Notes: generated from the sequence alone by a model not told the origin. A DNA stretch of 64,000 nt from Alloalcanivorax balearicus MACL04 (GCF_025532145.1 NZ_ARXS01000001.1:248001-312000), one strand, 5' to 3'; positions 1 through 8,579 are shown, counted from the first letter of the stretch. Program-made: numbers and translations.

Positions 1-428
1 TCACCAATGATGCCGGCGAAAATGGCGCGGTACGGCTTGCGGAAATGCAGCCGGTCGAACTCGATGGTGCGATCCACCGGCTCCGCCAGCAGCGCGTACG
101 CCAACCTCCAGCCTTTCAGGGCCCGCCGGGAGAACGTCTCCGCCACCCGTGCCACCCGCTCCCGGGCATCACCGGCTACGGCCGCGGCCTCGGCGCAGAT
201 GTCGATCTCATGCTGGGAGGCACGCCGGAATACCTGATCGAATAAATCCGTCTTCGATTGAAAGTAGCGGTACAGCAAGCCGGTGGAGACCTCCGCCCGT
301 TGCGCCACCGCGGGCATGCCGGCGGCGGCATAGCCTCCCTCCGCCACCAGCGCCTGGGCGGCCTCCAAAATGCGGGATCGGGTACGCGCCATGCGCGCTT
401 CCATTTTCGGGGTACGTCGATATGCCAT
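1..428 (-). CDS. TetR/AcrR-family transcriptional regulator (C-terminus beyond window)
   Basis: About 142 N-terminal residues are visible; the gene runs off the left edge. Residues 10-60 form a typical TetR helix-turn-helix: ILEAAQALVAEGGY, then VAQRAEVSTGLLYRYFQSK, the classical recognition-helix pattern. The part after residue 70 is the beginning of the ligand-binding domain and carries no diagnostic motif. I chose the ATG at 428 because it gives the usual short tail before the HTH; later in-frame ATGs at +8 and +12 codons are possible and no start has a strong ribosome binding site. It is divergent from the Rieske oxygenase at 540 with a 111-bp gap, so it probably controls that gene and the thioesterase after it. 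Family assignment is firm; ligand and target are inference. Confidence 0.9.
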   Translation of the reverse strand, partial: MAYRRTPKMEARMARTRSRILEAAQALVAEGGYAAAGMPAVAQRAEVSTGLLYRYFQSKTDLFDQVFRRASQHEIDICAEAAAVAGDARERVARVAETFSRRALKGWRLAYALLAEPVDRTIEFDRLHFRKPYRAIFAGIIG

Positions 429-435
429 ACAAAGA

Positions 436-451
436 ATGAATCATGTTCCAT
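436..451. promoter_or_regulatory. possible TetR operator (imperfect palindrome)
   Basis: ATGAATCATGTTCCAT matches its own reverse complement at 12 of 16 positions and lies between the TetR start and the divergent Rieske gene, where an autoregulatory operator would be expected. Short imperfect palindromes arise by chance, so this is weak. Confidence 0.22.
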
Positions 452-539
452 TTCTTGTTGCAACCGTCATGCACATTTTTTAATCTCAAGCCGATTACAT
501 AACAAAACAGACGCTCTGAACGAGCGCGGGAGGTGCATC

Positions 540-1523
540 ATGACCAACTCAGCACGGATCAATCCCTTTGCCTGCGGCTGGTTCCAGGTGGAGTACGGCG
601 ATCGGCTCAAACCGGGCGAGGTACGGCCTTTCCGGGCCTTCGACCGGGAGTTCGTACTGTGGCGAGACGAAGAAGGGCAGGCGCATCTGATGGATGCTTA
701 CTGCCGCCACCTGGGCACCCATCTGGGTCACGGCGGCCAGGTCAAAGGCACGGCGTTGCAATGCCCGTTCCACGGCTGGTGTTTCGACGGTGACGGCGAT
801 TGCGTGGAAATTCCCTACAGTCCCGACGCCCGCCTGAGTCATCGCGGACTGCGTTCACTGCCACTGGTGGAGCGTCATGGCCTGTTGTTCGCCTGGTGGC
901 ACCCGGAGAACCAGGTCCCGGACTACGAGATTCCCGACCTGCCCGAGTATCGCGACCCGCAATGGTCGCGCTATCACTGCCACGGCTGGAACGTACCCAC
1001 CGTGTGGTACGAGATCCAGGAGAACATCGTTGACAGTACCCACTTCCATTACCTGCACGGCGTCAACAGCCTGGCGGAAGTGAGGCGCTGCGAGAACCAG
1101 GGCACGGTGCTGGACGTGGACATCCATCATCGCTTCAACACCCCGACCGGCGTGGTGCCCGGTTTCATTCAAACCACGCTCCATGGCCCTTATCTGGCAC
1201 TGGTTCGGTTCCGCGTCGGCGACCTCGCCGAGATCCTGTTCATTGATGGCATCACCGTGCGTGGTGCCCGCGAAGTCGACCTGAACTTCAGCCTGATGGC
1301 CCGCCTGGAAGGGATCCGCTCTCCGGATATGAGCCTGGAGCTGGTTCAGGAAGCAATCCGCCAGGTCAGCGAGGATGTGCCCATCTGGCGTCACAAAGCC
1401 CGCTGGGAACGGCCCAGTCTGGCGGCCGGCGACGGCCCGATCATGAAATTCCGCCGCTGGGCCACGCAATTCTCACCACTGCCCGCCTCTCACCACGAAA
1501 AACTGGAGTTAACCCATGTCTGA
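540..1523 (+). CDS. Rieske [2Fe-2S] non-haem iron oxygenase, KshA/DAF-36-like
   Basis: A 327-residue terminal oxygenase. The Rieske cluster ligands are C55-x-H57 (CRHLGTH) and C75-x2-H78 (CPFHGW). The mononuclear iron motif D165-x2-H168-x4-H173 (DSTHFHYLH) follows at the normal distance. The Rieske segment, with a GDGDCVEIPY run after the second ligand pair, resembles 3-ketosteroid 9-alpha-hydroxylase (KshA) and the DAF-36/Neverland sterol desaturases more than phthalate-type enzymes. That suggests an alicyclic or steroid-like substrate, as an inference only. Start: the ATG at 540 follows GGGAGGTGCATC; an open frame continues upstream to 258 but lacks a binding site. The gene overlaps the next thioesterase by 8 bp. 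No reductase or ferredoxin is adjacent, so electrons must come from elsewhere. Confidence 0.9.
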   Translation: MTNSARINPFACGWFQVEYGDRLKPGEVRPFRAFDREFVLWRDEEGQAHLMDAYCRHLGTHLGHGGQVKGTALQCPFHGWCFDGDGDCVEIPYSPDARLSHRGLRSLPLVERHGLLFAWWHPENQVPDYEIPDLPEYRDPQWSRYHCHGWNVPTVWYEIQENIVDSTHFHYLHGVNSLAEVRRCENQGTVLDVDIHHRFNTPTGVVPGFIQTTLHGPYLALVRFRVGDLAEILFIDGITVRGAREVDLNFSLMARLEGIRSPDMSLELVQEAIRQVSEDVPIWRHKARWERPSLAAGDGPIMKFRRWATQFSPLPASHHEKLELTHV

Positions 1524-2325
1524 TCCGATCTCGACCACTGCCAGCGACTGTGTCTTCCAGCGGCGGGAGCAGCATCTTCATCCCACCGGACTGTCGCGCG
1601 GTCCGTGGAGCCCGGACGCCCAGCATGGCGGCGCCCCGGCCGCACTGGTCGCGGCCCTGGCCGAGGAAGCCCTGGCCGGAGAGGGATACCAATTGGTCCG
1701 GCTCACCCTGGAATTGGTGCGGCCGGTGCCGGTGGCGCCGCTGGAAAGCACGGTAACGGTGGGGGGCGGGCGCACGGTCCGGCGGGTTTCCGTTTGTCTG
1801 CAACATCAAGGGCGGCCGGTGGCGGAAGGCTTGGCGGTACTGGTGCTGACCAACGGTATCGATACCGGCCAAGCCACCGACGAAGCGCCGTTGCCGGCGC
1901 CCGGCGACTGTCAGGAACCGGTCACCATCCCCGGCATGAGTCGGGAGGAAAGTTTTCATTACACCGCGATGGAATCCCGGGTGGCCCGAGGGCGTACCGA
2001 CCGCCCCGGGCCAGCTGCGGCGTGGCTGCGGCTGACGGTACCCCTGATCGAGGACCGGACCACCACGGCGACCGCCCGGGCGGCGGCGGCGGCGGATTTC
2101 GGCAATGGCCTCAGTTGGGTGCTGCCCCTGGATCGATATCTGTTCGCCAACACCGACCTGACCGTTTATCTGCAACGGCCACCGCTCGGCGAATGGGTCG
2201 GGGTGGACAGTCAAACCTGGATCGAGCCGTCGGGGATCGGTCTGACCCGGTCCGTGCTCCACGATGAGCAGGGCCCGATCGGCGTCGCTCAGCAGAATCT
2301 GCTGGTCCGCGAGCGGCGCCCCTGA
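1516..2325 (+). CDS. TesB-like (double-hotdog) acyl-CoA thioesterase family protein
   Basis: A 269-residue protein with the TesB-like layout: an N-terminal hotdog (QHGGAPAALVAAL followed by a beta-rich segment to about residue 110) and a C-terminal hotdog (from about 150, with NGLSWVLPLDRYLFANTDLT and GEWVGVDSQTWIEPSGIGL). Family members hydrolyse acyl-CoA thioesters; the chain specificity here is unknown. It starts inside the last codons of the Rieske gene (ATGTCTGA), so the two are translationally coupled and probably act on the same pathway. A strong hairpin with a short T tract ends the unit at 2333. No motif identifies the substrate, so the name stays at family level. Confidence 0.82.
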   Translation: MSDPISTTASDCVFQRREQHLHPTGLSRGPWSPDAQHGGAPAALVAALAEEALAGEGYQLVRLTLELVRPVPVAPLESTVTVGGGRTVRRVSVCLQHQGRPVAEGLAVLVLTNGIDTGQATDEAPLPAPGDCQEPVTIPGMSREESFHYTAMESRVARGRTDRPGPAAAWLRLTVPLIEDRTTTATARAAAAADFGNGLSWVLPLDRYLFANTDLTVYLQRPPLGEWVGVDSQTWIEPSGIGLTRSVLHDEQGPIGVAQQNLLVRERRP

Positions 2326-2332
2326 TCCGCCT

Positions 2333-2355
2333 GCCCGGGCTTCAGCCCGGGCTTT
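2333..2355 (+). terminator. intrinsic terminator of the Rieske-thioesterase unit
   Basis: GCCCGGGC, loop TTCA, GCCCGGGC, then TTTGT. The 8-bp perfect stem starts 7 bp after the thioesterase stop. Its distal arm lies inside the last codons of the convergent alkB gene, so the two 3' ends are interlocked. Confidence 0.65.
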
Positions 2356-3520
2356 GTCCGTACTTGGCCAATACCTGCTCACGGATCCGCGGCTTGATGT
2401 TGGCCCGACTCATGTCACCGTGGTAATGACGTACCACCATCGGATCAATGATCCTGAACCACAGCGGAGGTACCCACGCCAGCAGGATCATCGATGCGTA
2501 TCCACCCGGTAATTGGGGGGATTCATCGAAATGCCGCAGCGATTGATAACTGCGCGTGGGATAGGCGTGGTGATCGGAATGCCGTTGCAACTGATAAAGA
2601 AAAATATTGGTTACCCGGCGGTTCGAGTTCCAGGAATGCTCCGGCAGACAGCGTTCATAGCGCCCATTGTCCTTTTTTTGCCGTAACAACCCGTAGTGCT
2701 CGAGATAATTGACCACCTCCAGCAACTGAAAACCGAACAGGCTCTGAATCAGCAGGAACGGCACCACCGCCCAGCCCAACCACAGCATCAGAGCACCCCA
2801 AAGCACCACCGATAATGCCCAGGCCTGCAGATTGTCGTTATGCCAACTCCATGCCGAAAGTCCTTGCCTCTCCAGCCGCTGTTTTTCCAACGACCAGGCG
2901 GATCCAAGACTGCCGATCACGGTGCGCGGCAGGAATTCCCAGAACGTCTCGCCAAACCGGGAGGATGCCGGATCCTCCGGCGTGGATACCCTGACGTGAT
3001 GCCCACGATTGTGTTCCACATAGAAGTGCCCGTAGAACACCGGGGCGAGACATAGCTTGGCCATCCATTTCTCGTGGCGGTCGGTCTTGTGCCCCATCTC
3101 GTGGGCGGTATTGATGGCGATACCGGTGGCGCAGCCCGTGGAGACCGCCAGCCCCAGATAGCTGTACCAGGGCAGGCTCCAGGTGGCGGCCACCCAGGCG
3201 GCATAAATAAAGGCGCCATAGAGAAACGGCAGGCACACATACACCGCCCAGCGGTAATATCGGTCCTGTTCCAGCTGTGGCACCAACGCTTCCGGCGGAT
3301 TCTCGGTCTCTTCGCCAAGCAGCATATCCAGCAACGGGATCACCCCGAATACGAACAGAAATCCAAACCACCAGAACAGGGCCCAGCCGGTACTGCTGGC
3401 CAGCCAGACCGTGAACAGGGGCAACAGCATGGTCAGAGTGCTGAGCAACCAAAGGTAGCGGCGGCTGTCCCGCCATTCTTGTACTTCACCTGATTGAGTC
3501 TGCATGGTTACGGTCTTCAT
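2342..3520 (-). CDS. alkB: alkane 1-monooxygenase (membrane diiron hydroxylase)
   Basis: Inserts one oxygen into the terminal carbon of n-alkanes, using electrons from rubredoxin. The 392-residue protein has about six membrane segments and all the AlkB histidine motifs: HEMGHK (140-145), EHNRGHH (169-175), NYLEHYGL (271-278) and LQRHSDHHA (311-319). The first box is HEMGH rather than the more usual HELGH, a conservative change. The ATG at 3520 follows GAGGA at 9 bp; an ATG 15 bp downstream is the alternative. Rubredoxin, rubredoxin reductase and AlkS-type genes are absent nearby, so this is a stand-alone alkB like the second alkB of Alcanivorax genomes. A quinone oxidoreductase is divergent across a 318-bp promoter region. 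Confidence 0.95.
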   Translation of the reverse strand: MKTVTMQTQSGEVQEWRDSRRYLWLLSTLTMLLPLFTVWLASSTGWALFWWFGFLFVFGVIPLLDMLLGEETENPPEALVPQLEQDRYYRWAVYVCLPFLYGAFIYAAWVAATWSLPWYSYLGLAVSTGCATGIAINTAHEMGHKTDRHEKWMAKLCLAPVFYGHFYVEHNRGHHVRVSTPEDPASSRFGETFWEFLPRTVIGSLGSAWSLEKQRLERQGLSAWSWHNDNLQAWALSVVLWGALMLWLGWAVVPFLLIQSLFGFQLLEVVNYLEHYGLLRQKKDNGRYERCLPEHSWNSNRRVTNIFLYQLQRHSDHHAYPTRSYQSLRHFDESPQLPGGYASMILLAWVPPLWFRIIDPMVVRHYHGDMSRANIKPRIREQVLAKYGQSPG

Positions 3521-3838
3521 CGTTATTCGTCCTCGCCCACGCCCGGTCAATTCATGATCAACCTTTACATCAGACAATGTCAATATGAACGGCCTTGCCT
3601 GGTGTGACAAAAGGGCGACCGCTTCCTGTTGCCGATAAAAGTGCCGCCTTGCCCCCATAGTCATGCCCACAAAGGTAGTGACCACTCACACTTTTCGGGA
3701 GTCGATGAATCTTCAGCCCTTCTTCAGTCGCCCTTGTATTCATACTGCTTATGCCCTTTGATGAGTCTTATGCATTTGTCTAATGCATGGCCCAGGGGTA
3801 GCGTGTCGGTCTCAATAAGTATTATTCGGGAGAGATGC
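3521..3838. other. intergenic region between alkB and the quinone oxidoreductase (divergent promoters)
   Basis: 318 bp, more AT-rich than the genes on either side. It must hold both divergent promoters. The clearest element is a consensus -35 for alkB. On the plus side TATTAT at about 3821-3826 is a possible -10 without a good -35. ATGCAT occurs at about 3769 and 3782. No operator for a known alkane regulator was recognised and no gene fits here. Confidence 0.5.
3554..3583 (-). promoter_or_regulatory. candidate sigma70 promoter of alkB
   Basis: Reading on the minus strand: TTGACA (3583-3578), an 18-bp spacer, then GATCAT (3559-3554, 4 of 6 matches). It would give a leader of about 25-30 nt before the alkB start codon. 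The -35 is perfect; the -10 is poor. Confidence 0.35.
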
Positions 3839-4813
3839 ATGCGCGCCATTCTCTGCAAGGAGTTGGGGCCGGCGGATAAGCTGGTCATCGAGGACGTTCC
3901 TTCCCCCGCCGTCGGCGCCGACGGCATCAAGGTCCGGGTCAAGGCCGCTGGCCTGAACTTCCCTGACACTCTGATCATCGAGGGCAAGTATCAGATCAAA
4001 CCGGAACTGCCCTTTTCCCCGGGCGGTGAAATGGCCGGCGAGATCGTCGAGGTGGGTGAGAACGTCAAGGGCTATAAGCCGGGCCAGCGCGTGATGGGCC
4101 TCACCGGCTACGGCAGCTTCGCCGAGGAAATGGTGGTCACCGCTGATCGCGTGATTCCGGTTCCGGACGGTATGTCCGACGAACAGGCGGCGGGTTTCAG
4201 CATGGTCTACGGCACCAGCTACCATGCGCTGAAACAGCGGGCCAATCTGCAGCCCGGCGAAACCCTGCTGGTCATGGGCGCCAGCGGTGGCGTTGGCCTG
4301 GCCGCGGTGGAACTGGGTAAAGCCATGGGCGCCAAGGTGATCGCCGCCGCCAGCACCGCCGACAAGCTGGAAGTGGCCCGTGAAGCCGGCGCCGACGATC
4401 TGATCAACTACACCGAAGAAGACCTGAAGGATGTGCTGAAGAGCCGCTATCCGCAGGGCATCGACGTGATCTACGATCCGGTGGGCGATCGCTTCACCGA
4501 GCCGGCGCTGCGCAACATGGCCTGGAATGGCCGCTTCCTTATCATCGGCTTCGCCGCCGGCGAGATTCCGAAGATCCCCGCCAACCTGCCCCTGCTCAAG
4601 GGTTGCAGCGTGGTCGGCGTGTTCTGGGGCACTTTCACCCGCAAGGAGCCGGAAGCGCACATCCAGAACGTGAAGGATCTAATGCGGATGTTCGCGGAAG
4701 GGAAGATCAACCCCAAGGTCAGCGAGGTATTCCCGTTCGAGGAATATGAGCAGGCCCTGGCGGCATTGAGCTCCCGTCGCGCCAAGGGCAAGGTCGTGCT
4801 GAAGGTCGGTTGA
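3839..4813 (+). CDS. zinc-independent NADPH:quinone oxidoreductase (MDR family)
   Basis: A 324-residue medium-chain dehydrogenase/reductase. The N-terminal GroES-like domain runs to about residue 120 and lacks the catalytic and structural zinc cysteines. The Rossmann domain contains GASGGVGLAAVELGKAMGAK, the signature of NADPH-binding quinone oxidoreductases. Members reduce quinones or enoyl compounds. The ATG at 3839 begins MRAILCKELG, the normal start of this family; another ATG at 3835 is out of frame. Placement back to back with alkB suggests induction during growth on hydrocarbons, but this is not shown by any shared motif. A perfect hairpin follows the stop codon. Confidence 0.88.
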   Translation: MRAILCKELGPADKLVIEDVPSPAVGADGIKVRVKAAGLNFPDTLIIEGKYQIKPELPFSPGGEMAGEIVEVGENVKGYKPGQRVMGLTGYGSFAEEMVVTADRVIPVPDGMSDEQAAGFSMVYGTSYHALKQRANLQPGETLLVMGASGGVGLAAVELGKAMGAKVIAAASTADKLEVAREAGADDLINYTEEDLKDVLKSRYPQGIDVIYDPVGDRFTEPALRNMAWNGRFLIIGFAAGEIPKIPANLPLLKGCSVVGVFWGTFTRKEPEAHIQNVKDLMRMFAEGKINPKVSEVFPFEEYEQALAALSSRRAKGKVVLKVG

Positions 4814-4830
4814 TCCCGACGGTTTCAATA

Positions 4831-4856
4831 ATGGCCCGGCGACACCGCCGGGCCAT
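4831..4856. terminator. bidirectional hairpin between convergent genes
   Basis: ATGGCCCGGCG, loop ACAC, CGCCGGGCCAT: an 11-bp perfect stem in the 50-bp gap between convergent genes. There is no T run on either side, so it is either a weak terminator or an mRNA 3'-end stabiliser. Confidence 0.5.
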
Positions 4857-4863
4857 GCCCCTC

Positions 4864-5301
4864 TTAACCGCTCTGATCGCACACCTTGCCGACCGCGCCT
4901 TCCTGCAACGCGGCCCGCAGATCGTCGGGCACCCGGGTTTTCTCGAACGGTTCCGTGGTCATCATCACGTACACCGATTCCGCCCGGCACAGCAACTGCT
5001 GGCTTTCCGCGTTCAGAATAAGGAATTCCAGCGAGAACGAGGTGTTACCCAACGACAGCGGTTTGACCTGGATCTCGAGTACATCATCAAAGCGGGCGGA
5101 AGCTTTCCATTCCAGAGTGAGCTTCACTACCTGGTTATCCAGCCCACGCGCCAGCAGGGCACCGTAATCCCGCCCCAGAGCACGCATGAACTCGGTCATG
5201 GCCAGGTCAACATAGTCACCGTAACGGGCGTTGAACACCACGTGCTGGGCGTCGCATTCACTGTAACGCACGCGCAGCCGGTAACGGAAAGGCTCACTCA
5301 T
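4864..5301 (-). CDS. acyl-CoA thioesterase, 4HBT hotdog family (YbgC/FcbC-like)
   Basis: A 145-residue single-hotdog protein. The sequence YSECDAQHVVFNARYGDYVD (residues 11-30) is the 4-hydroxybenzoyl-CoA thioesterase/YbgC signature, with the catalytic aspartate in ECDA. The remainder is the usual beta-sheet core (VVKLTLEWKASARFDDVLEI). It hydrolyses acyl-CoA esters in the cytoplasm; the chain length is unknown. The ATG at 5301 is preceded by AAGGAG at a good distance, and an upstream in-frame ATG at 5331 has no binding site. It is divergent from the acyl-CoA ligase at 5531 across 229 bp with no obvious operator. Confidence 0.9.
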   Translation of the reverse strand: MSEPFRYRLRVRYSECDAQHVVFNARYGDYVDLAMTEFMRALGRDYGALLARGLDNQVVKLTLEWKASARFDDVLEIQVKPLSLGNTSFSLEFLILNAESQQLLCRAESVYVMMTTEPFEKTRVPDDLRAALQEGAVGKVCDQSG

Positions 5302-5530
5302 GAAACACTCCTTGGTTTGTATCCTTAACATTGATGGGCGGCCGAAAGATCGCTCAATCCCCTTATATTACAAGGGCTACAGGCCGGCCAAGGCAAGCCG
5401 TGACCAGCCGGTATTGTTCGCCAACATACCTGGTAGTATTCTGCCTGCCAAATTCCAAACGCGTTTTGTAAACCGTTTATCAAAATAACCAGAAGCTCCG
5501 GAACCCGGTTCCGGACCACGGGAGAGGACG

Positions 5531-7141
5531 ATGACCGCAGTCAGTAACGCCATGCCCCAGTACGCACCGCAAGTCGACGATGAAGAGTTCCGTTGTCTGC
5601 CACGCCGGCTCCAGGAACTGGCCGCGGAACAGGGTGATCATCCGGCCATTTACGATGATAACGGCAACCTGACCTGGCGGCAGTTCGTGGATCAGGTCAA
5701 CCGCGTAGCCAACCGCCTGATTGACGCCGGCCTGCAACCCGGCGATACCGTGGCCGGCCTGTCCGAAAACAGCATTCCCTATTTTTCCCTGTTCATGGGT
5801 GTGCTTACCGCCGGCGGCTGCATGGTCCCTCTGTCCAGCATGGCTGCCGGGGACACCCTGGCGCTGATGATCAACGACTGCGATGCCCGTTTCCTGTTCA
5901 TCTCCAGGAAGAATCAGGAATTGATCACGCCGCTGCTCGATCAGTTGGAGAACGTCTCCCCACAACAGCGCATCGCCCTGGATTTCCAGGATAATGGCTG
6001 GAGCAACTTCATGGACTGGGTCGGCGACGCCCCCAGTACCAGGCCCGATCGGGAACCCGGCGCGGACGACCCGTTCAATATTATCTACAGCTCCGGCACC
6101 ACCGGTGTACCCAAGGGCATTTTGCACGACCACCGCCTGCGGTCCCGGCAAATGGACCGTTTCACCGCCCTGGGATTCGACAATACCGCGATCAACCTGG
6201 TGTCCACACCGCTGTACTCCAACACCACTCTGGTTTCCGTGCTGCCCACTCTGTTCGGCGGTGGCACCATCGTCACCATGGGCAAATTCGACGCGCGCAG
6301 ATTCCTCGAATTGTGCGAGAAGCATCGCGTCACCCACGCCATGTTGGTACCGGTCCAGTATCAGCGGATCCTTTCCGATCCGGAATTCGATCGCTTCGAC
6401 CTGAGCAGCTTCAAAGTGAAGTTCTCCACCAGCGCGCCCCTGCGTGGCCATGTCATTGCCGAGGTGATGCAACGCTGGCCAGGCAATATCATCGAGTTCT
6501 ACGGCCTCACCGAGGGCGGCGTCAGCACCATCCTCAACTGTGCTGAATTTCCCGATAAATGGGACACCGTCGGCCGCGCCGGTGAGGGCTGTGAGCTGCG
6601 TATCATCGATGAGGATCTCAAGGAAGTGCCCCCCGGCACCATTGGCGAGATCGTCGGTCGCGCCGGCGCCATGATGCGCGGTTACTACAAAAGAGAAGAC
6701 AAAACCAACGAGATGCTCTGGACCAGCCCGAAAGGGGAAGTGTTCTATCGCACCGGTGATATGGGCCGGCTCGACGAAGACGGCTTCCTGTCCGTACTGG
6801 ATCGCCGCAAGGACATGATCATTTCCGGTGGCTTCAACATCTATGCCGAAGACCTGGAAAAAATGCTGCTCAAGCACCCTGATGTGGCGGATGCAGCAGT
6901 GATCGCCATCCCCAGCGAGCAATGGGGTGAGACTCCGTTGGGCCTGGTGGTGCGCCGCCAGGGCAGTGACACCGGCACCGATGAGATCCGCGACTGGGCC
7001 AACCAGCAACTGGGCAAGGCCCAACGTTTGCACGACGTGGAACTTCGGGATCATTTGCCACGCAGCACCATTGGCAAGATTCTGAAGCGGGAATTGCGCG
7101 ACCCTTACTGGAAAGAGCAGCAGCAACAAGAACGAGGCTGA
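5531..7141 (+). CDS. AMP-forming acyl-CoA synthetase (ANL superfamily)
   Basis: A 536-residue ligase that activates a carboxylic acid to its CoA ester through an acyl-adenylate. The P-loop SSGTTGVPKG lies near residue 190; EFYGLTEGG (A5) near 325; the hinge/A8 region YRTGDMGRLDEDGFLSVLDR near 415; and the A10 lysine in PRSTIGKILKRELR near 520. It resembles the 4-coumarate/crotonobetaine/long-chain ligase branch. The start ATG follows GGAGAGGACG directly. It ends 6 bp before the convergent phospholipase D-like gene. The setting among thioesterases and alkB suggests a fatty or aromatic acid substrate; specificity cannot be read from the sequence. Confidence 0.9.
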   Translation: MTAVSNAMPQYAPQVDDEEFRCLPRRLQELAAEQGDHPAIYDDNGNLTWRQFVDQVNRVANRLIDAGLQPGDTVAGLSENSIPYFSLFMGVLTAGGCMVPLSSMAAGDTLALMINDCDARFLFISRKNQELITPLLDQLENVSPQQRIALDFQDNGWSNFMDWVGDAPSTRPDREPGADDPFNIIYSSGTTGVPKGILHDHRLRSRQMDRFTALGFDNTAINLVSTPLYSNTTLVSVLPTLFGGGTIVTMGKFDARRFLELCEKHRVTHAMLVPVQYQRILSDPEFDRFDLSSFKVKFSTSAPLRGHVIAEVMQRWPGNIIEFYGLTEGGVSTILNCAEFPDKWDTVGRAGEGCELRIIDEDLKEVPPGTIGEIVGRAGAMMRGYYKREDKTNEMLWTSPKGEVFYRTGDMGRLDEDGFLSVLDRRKDMIISGGFNIYAEDLEKMLLKHPDVADAAVIAIPSEQWGETPLGLVVRRQGSDTGTDEIRDWANQQLGKAQRLHDVELRDHLPRSTIGKILKRELRDPYWKEQQQQERG

Positions 7142-7147
7142 TCCCGG

Positions 7148-8551
7148 TTACAGCAGATTTTCGATCGGCAGCAACGCCAACACCGCGCTGGCCAACCGGC
7201 GCGGTATCGATACCAGGGGCTCCCGGTGACAGACCACCGGGCCCTGGTCGCTTCCCCCGACCCATGTCAGCCGTCCCTCTTCACGAGACAACCGATAGCT
7301 GTTTTGTGGCGCCATGCCTTCCTCGATGAACGCGGCCACCGATGCCGCCAACGACGGAGAGTAAATGTAGTACCCCATCTCGGTATTGAAGTGCACGGAA
7401 CGGGGATCGGCGTTAAACGAACCGACAAACAACTCACGCCGATCCAGTACCATGGCCTTGGTATGCAAGCTGGCTTTGGACCGCCCGCGCAACAGCCGGA
7501 CCTGACGCATCATACTGCGGGCATTGGGCTGCAGTTCGTGCAATTCCAATCCGGCATCCACCAGCGCCGGGCGATAGCGTTGATAGGCGGCATGGGCGGC
7601 GATGACATCGTTGGTGGCCAGACTGTTGGTCAGTACCGCCACCCGGCACCCCCGTTTGCGCCAACCGCTTAACGCGCGGGTGAAATCATCACCGGGAATG
7701 AAATAGCTGGCTTCGATCAGAATCTCCCGGGCGGAATGGCGGCCAAGCAATCGGGCCAGTTGCGTTCCCATCAGACGCTGAGGAGAGCCATGCGCTTTTT
7801 CCGGACTGTCGAATAGCAATGCCGCCGGGGCACGAACCCGCCTTGCCCGTACCGCTTGCAGAGTACGCTCGGACAGCACGCTATCATCCCGGTGCCGGGA
7901 ACGCTGCTCCGTATCCAGACTCATCCACAATGCTTCCGCATCATCACTGGAACGGCGCCGGAACTGCCTCAGACTCACCGACAAAGGGCTGTGCCAATAT
8001 CGATTGAAGGCCTCCTGGGTGTCGGAGGCGATCGGGCCATCGGCGTAGATATCCAGATCACGGAAGTTGGTGACCGCGTTGACGCCAAAGTAGTGTTCAG
8101 AGATGTTACGCCCGCCGACGATGGCGGCTTCTCCATCGACGATCCAGGCTTTGTTGTGCATGCGGCGATTGAGTTTGGGCGCCCGGTAAAGCCAGCGCAG
8201 CAGATTAAGACCGCGACCGCGTAAAGGATTGAACAGACGGACTTCCACGTTGGGATGGGCGTTCAAGGTCGCCCAATTCCGGTCCCGGCCCAACTGATTG
8301 ATATGATCCAGCAGTAAACGCACCCGCACACCGCGGCGTGCCGCCTCGAGCACAACCCATATCAAGCGCCGTCCGACCTGGTCGTTGTCCCAGATGTAAT
8401 ACTGCAGATCCAGAGAACGCCTGGCGGCCCGGGCTGTCGCCATGCGCAGCAAGAAGGCTTCGCCAGCGTCGGCAACCAACGTGAAGTCGGAATCGACGCC
8501 GGCACCCGGCACCAGGGACGACCGCGATCTGGATCTGGTGGTATCGGACAA
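7148..8551 (-). CDS. phospholipase D superfamily protein, cardiolipin synthase C-like
   Basis: A 467-residue protein with two HKD motifs: HNKAWIVDG with a following GGRN in the first half and HTKAMVLDRRELFVGSFN in the second. SLDLQYYIWDNDQVGRR and GVRVRLLLDHIN match the YmdC/ClsC branch, whose E. coli member condenses phosphatidylglycerol with phosphatidylethanolamine to cardiolipin. I chose the TTG at 8551, preceded by GGAAGAGG, because the open frame upstream of it runs backwards through mscL in another frame and its translation there is low-complexity. A GTG near 8600 that overlaps the mscL stop is a less likely start. It lies 28 bp after mscL, probably in one transcript, both concerning the inner membrane. 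Confidence 0.85.
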   Translation of the reverse strand: MSDTTRSRSRSSLVPGAGVDSDFTLVADAGEAFLLRMATARAARRSLDLQYYIWDNDQVGRRLIWVVLEAARRGVRVRLLLDHINQLGRDRNWATLNAHPNVEVRLFNPLRGRGLNLLRWLYRAPKLNRRMHNKAWIVDGEAAIVGGRNISEHYFGVNAVTNFRDLDIYADGPIASDTQEAFNRYWHSPLSVSLRQFRRRSSDDAEALWMSLDTEQRSRHRDDSVLSERTLQAVRARRVRAPAALLFDSPEKAHGSPQRLMGTQLARLLGRHSAREILIEASYFIPGDDFTRALSGWRKRGCRVAVLTNSLATNDVIAAHAAYQRYRPALVDAGLELHELQPNARSMMRQVRLLRGRSKASLHTKAMVLDRRELFVGSFNADPRSVHFNTEMGYYIYSPSLAASVAAFIEEGMAPQNSYRLSREEGRLTWVGGSDQGPVVCHREPLVSIPRRLASAVLALLPIENLL

Positions 8552-8579
8552 AAGACCTCTTCCGTGCCTGGCTATTCCC

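Noticed and set aside
5480-7129. 549-codon minus-strand frame opposite the acyl-CoA ligase
   Set aside because: The plus strand encodes a complete ligase with all motifs; the antisense frame is a codon-bias shadow. The same holds for long frames opposite 16717-17988, 55257-58358, 59757-61391 and 61598-62980.
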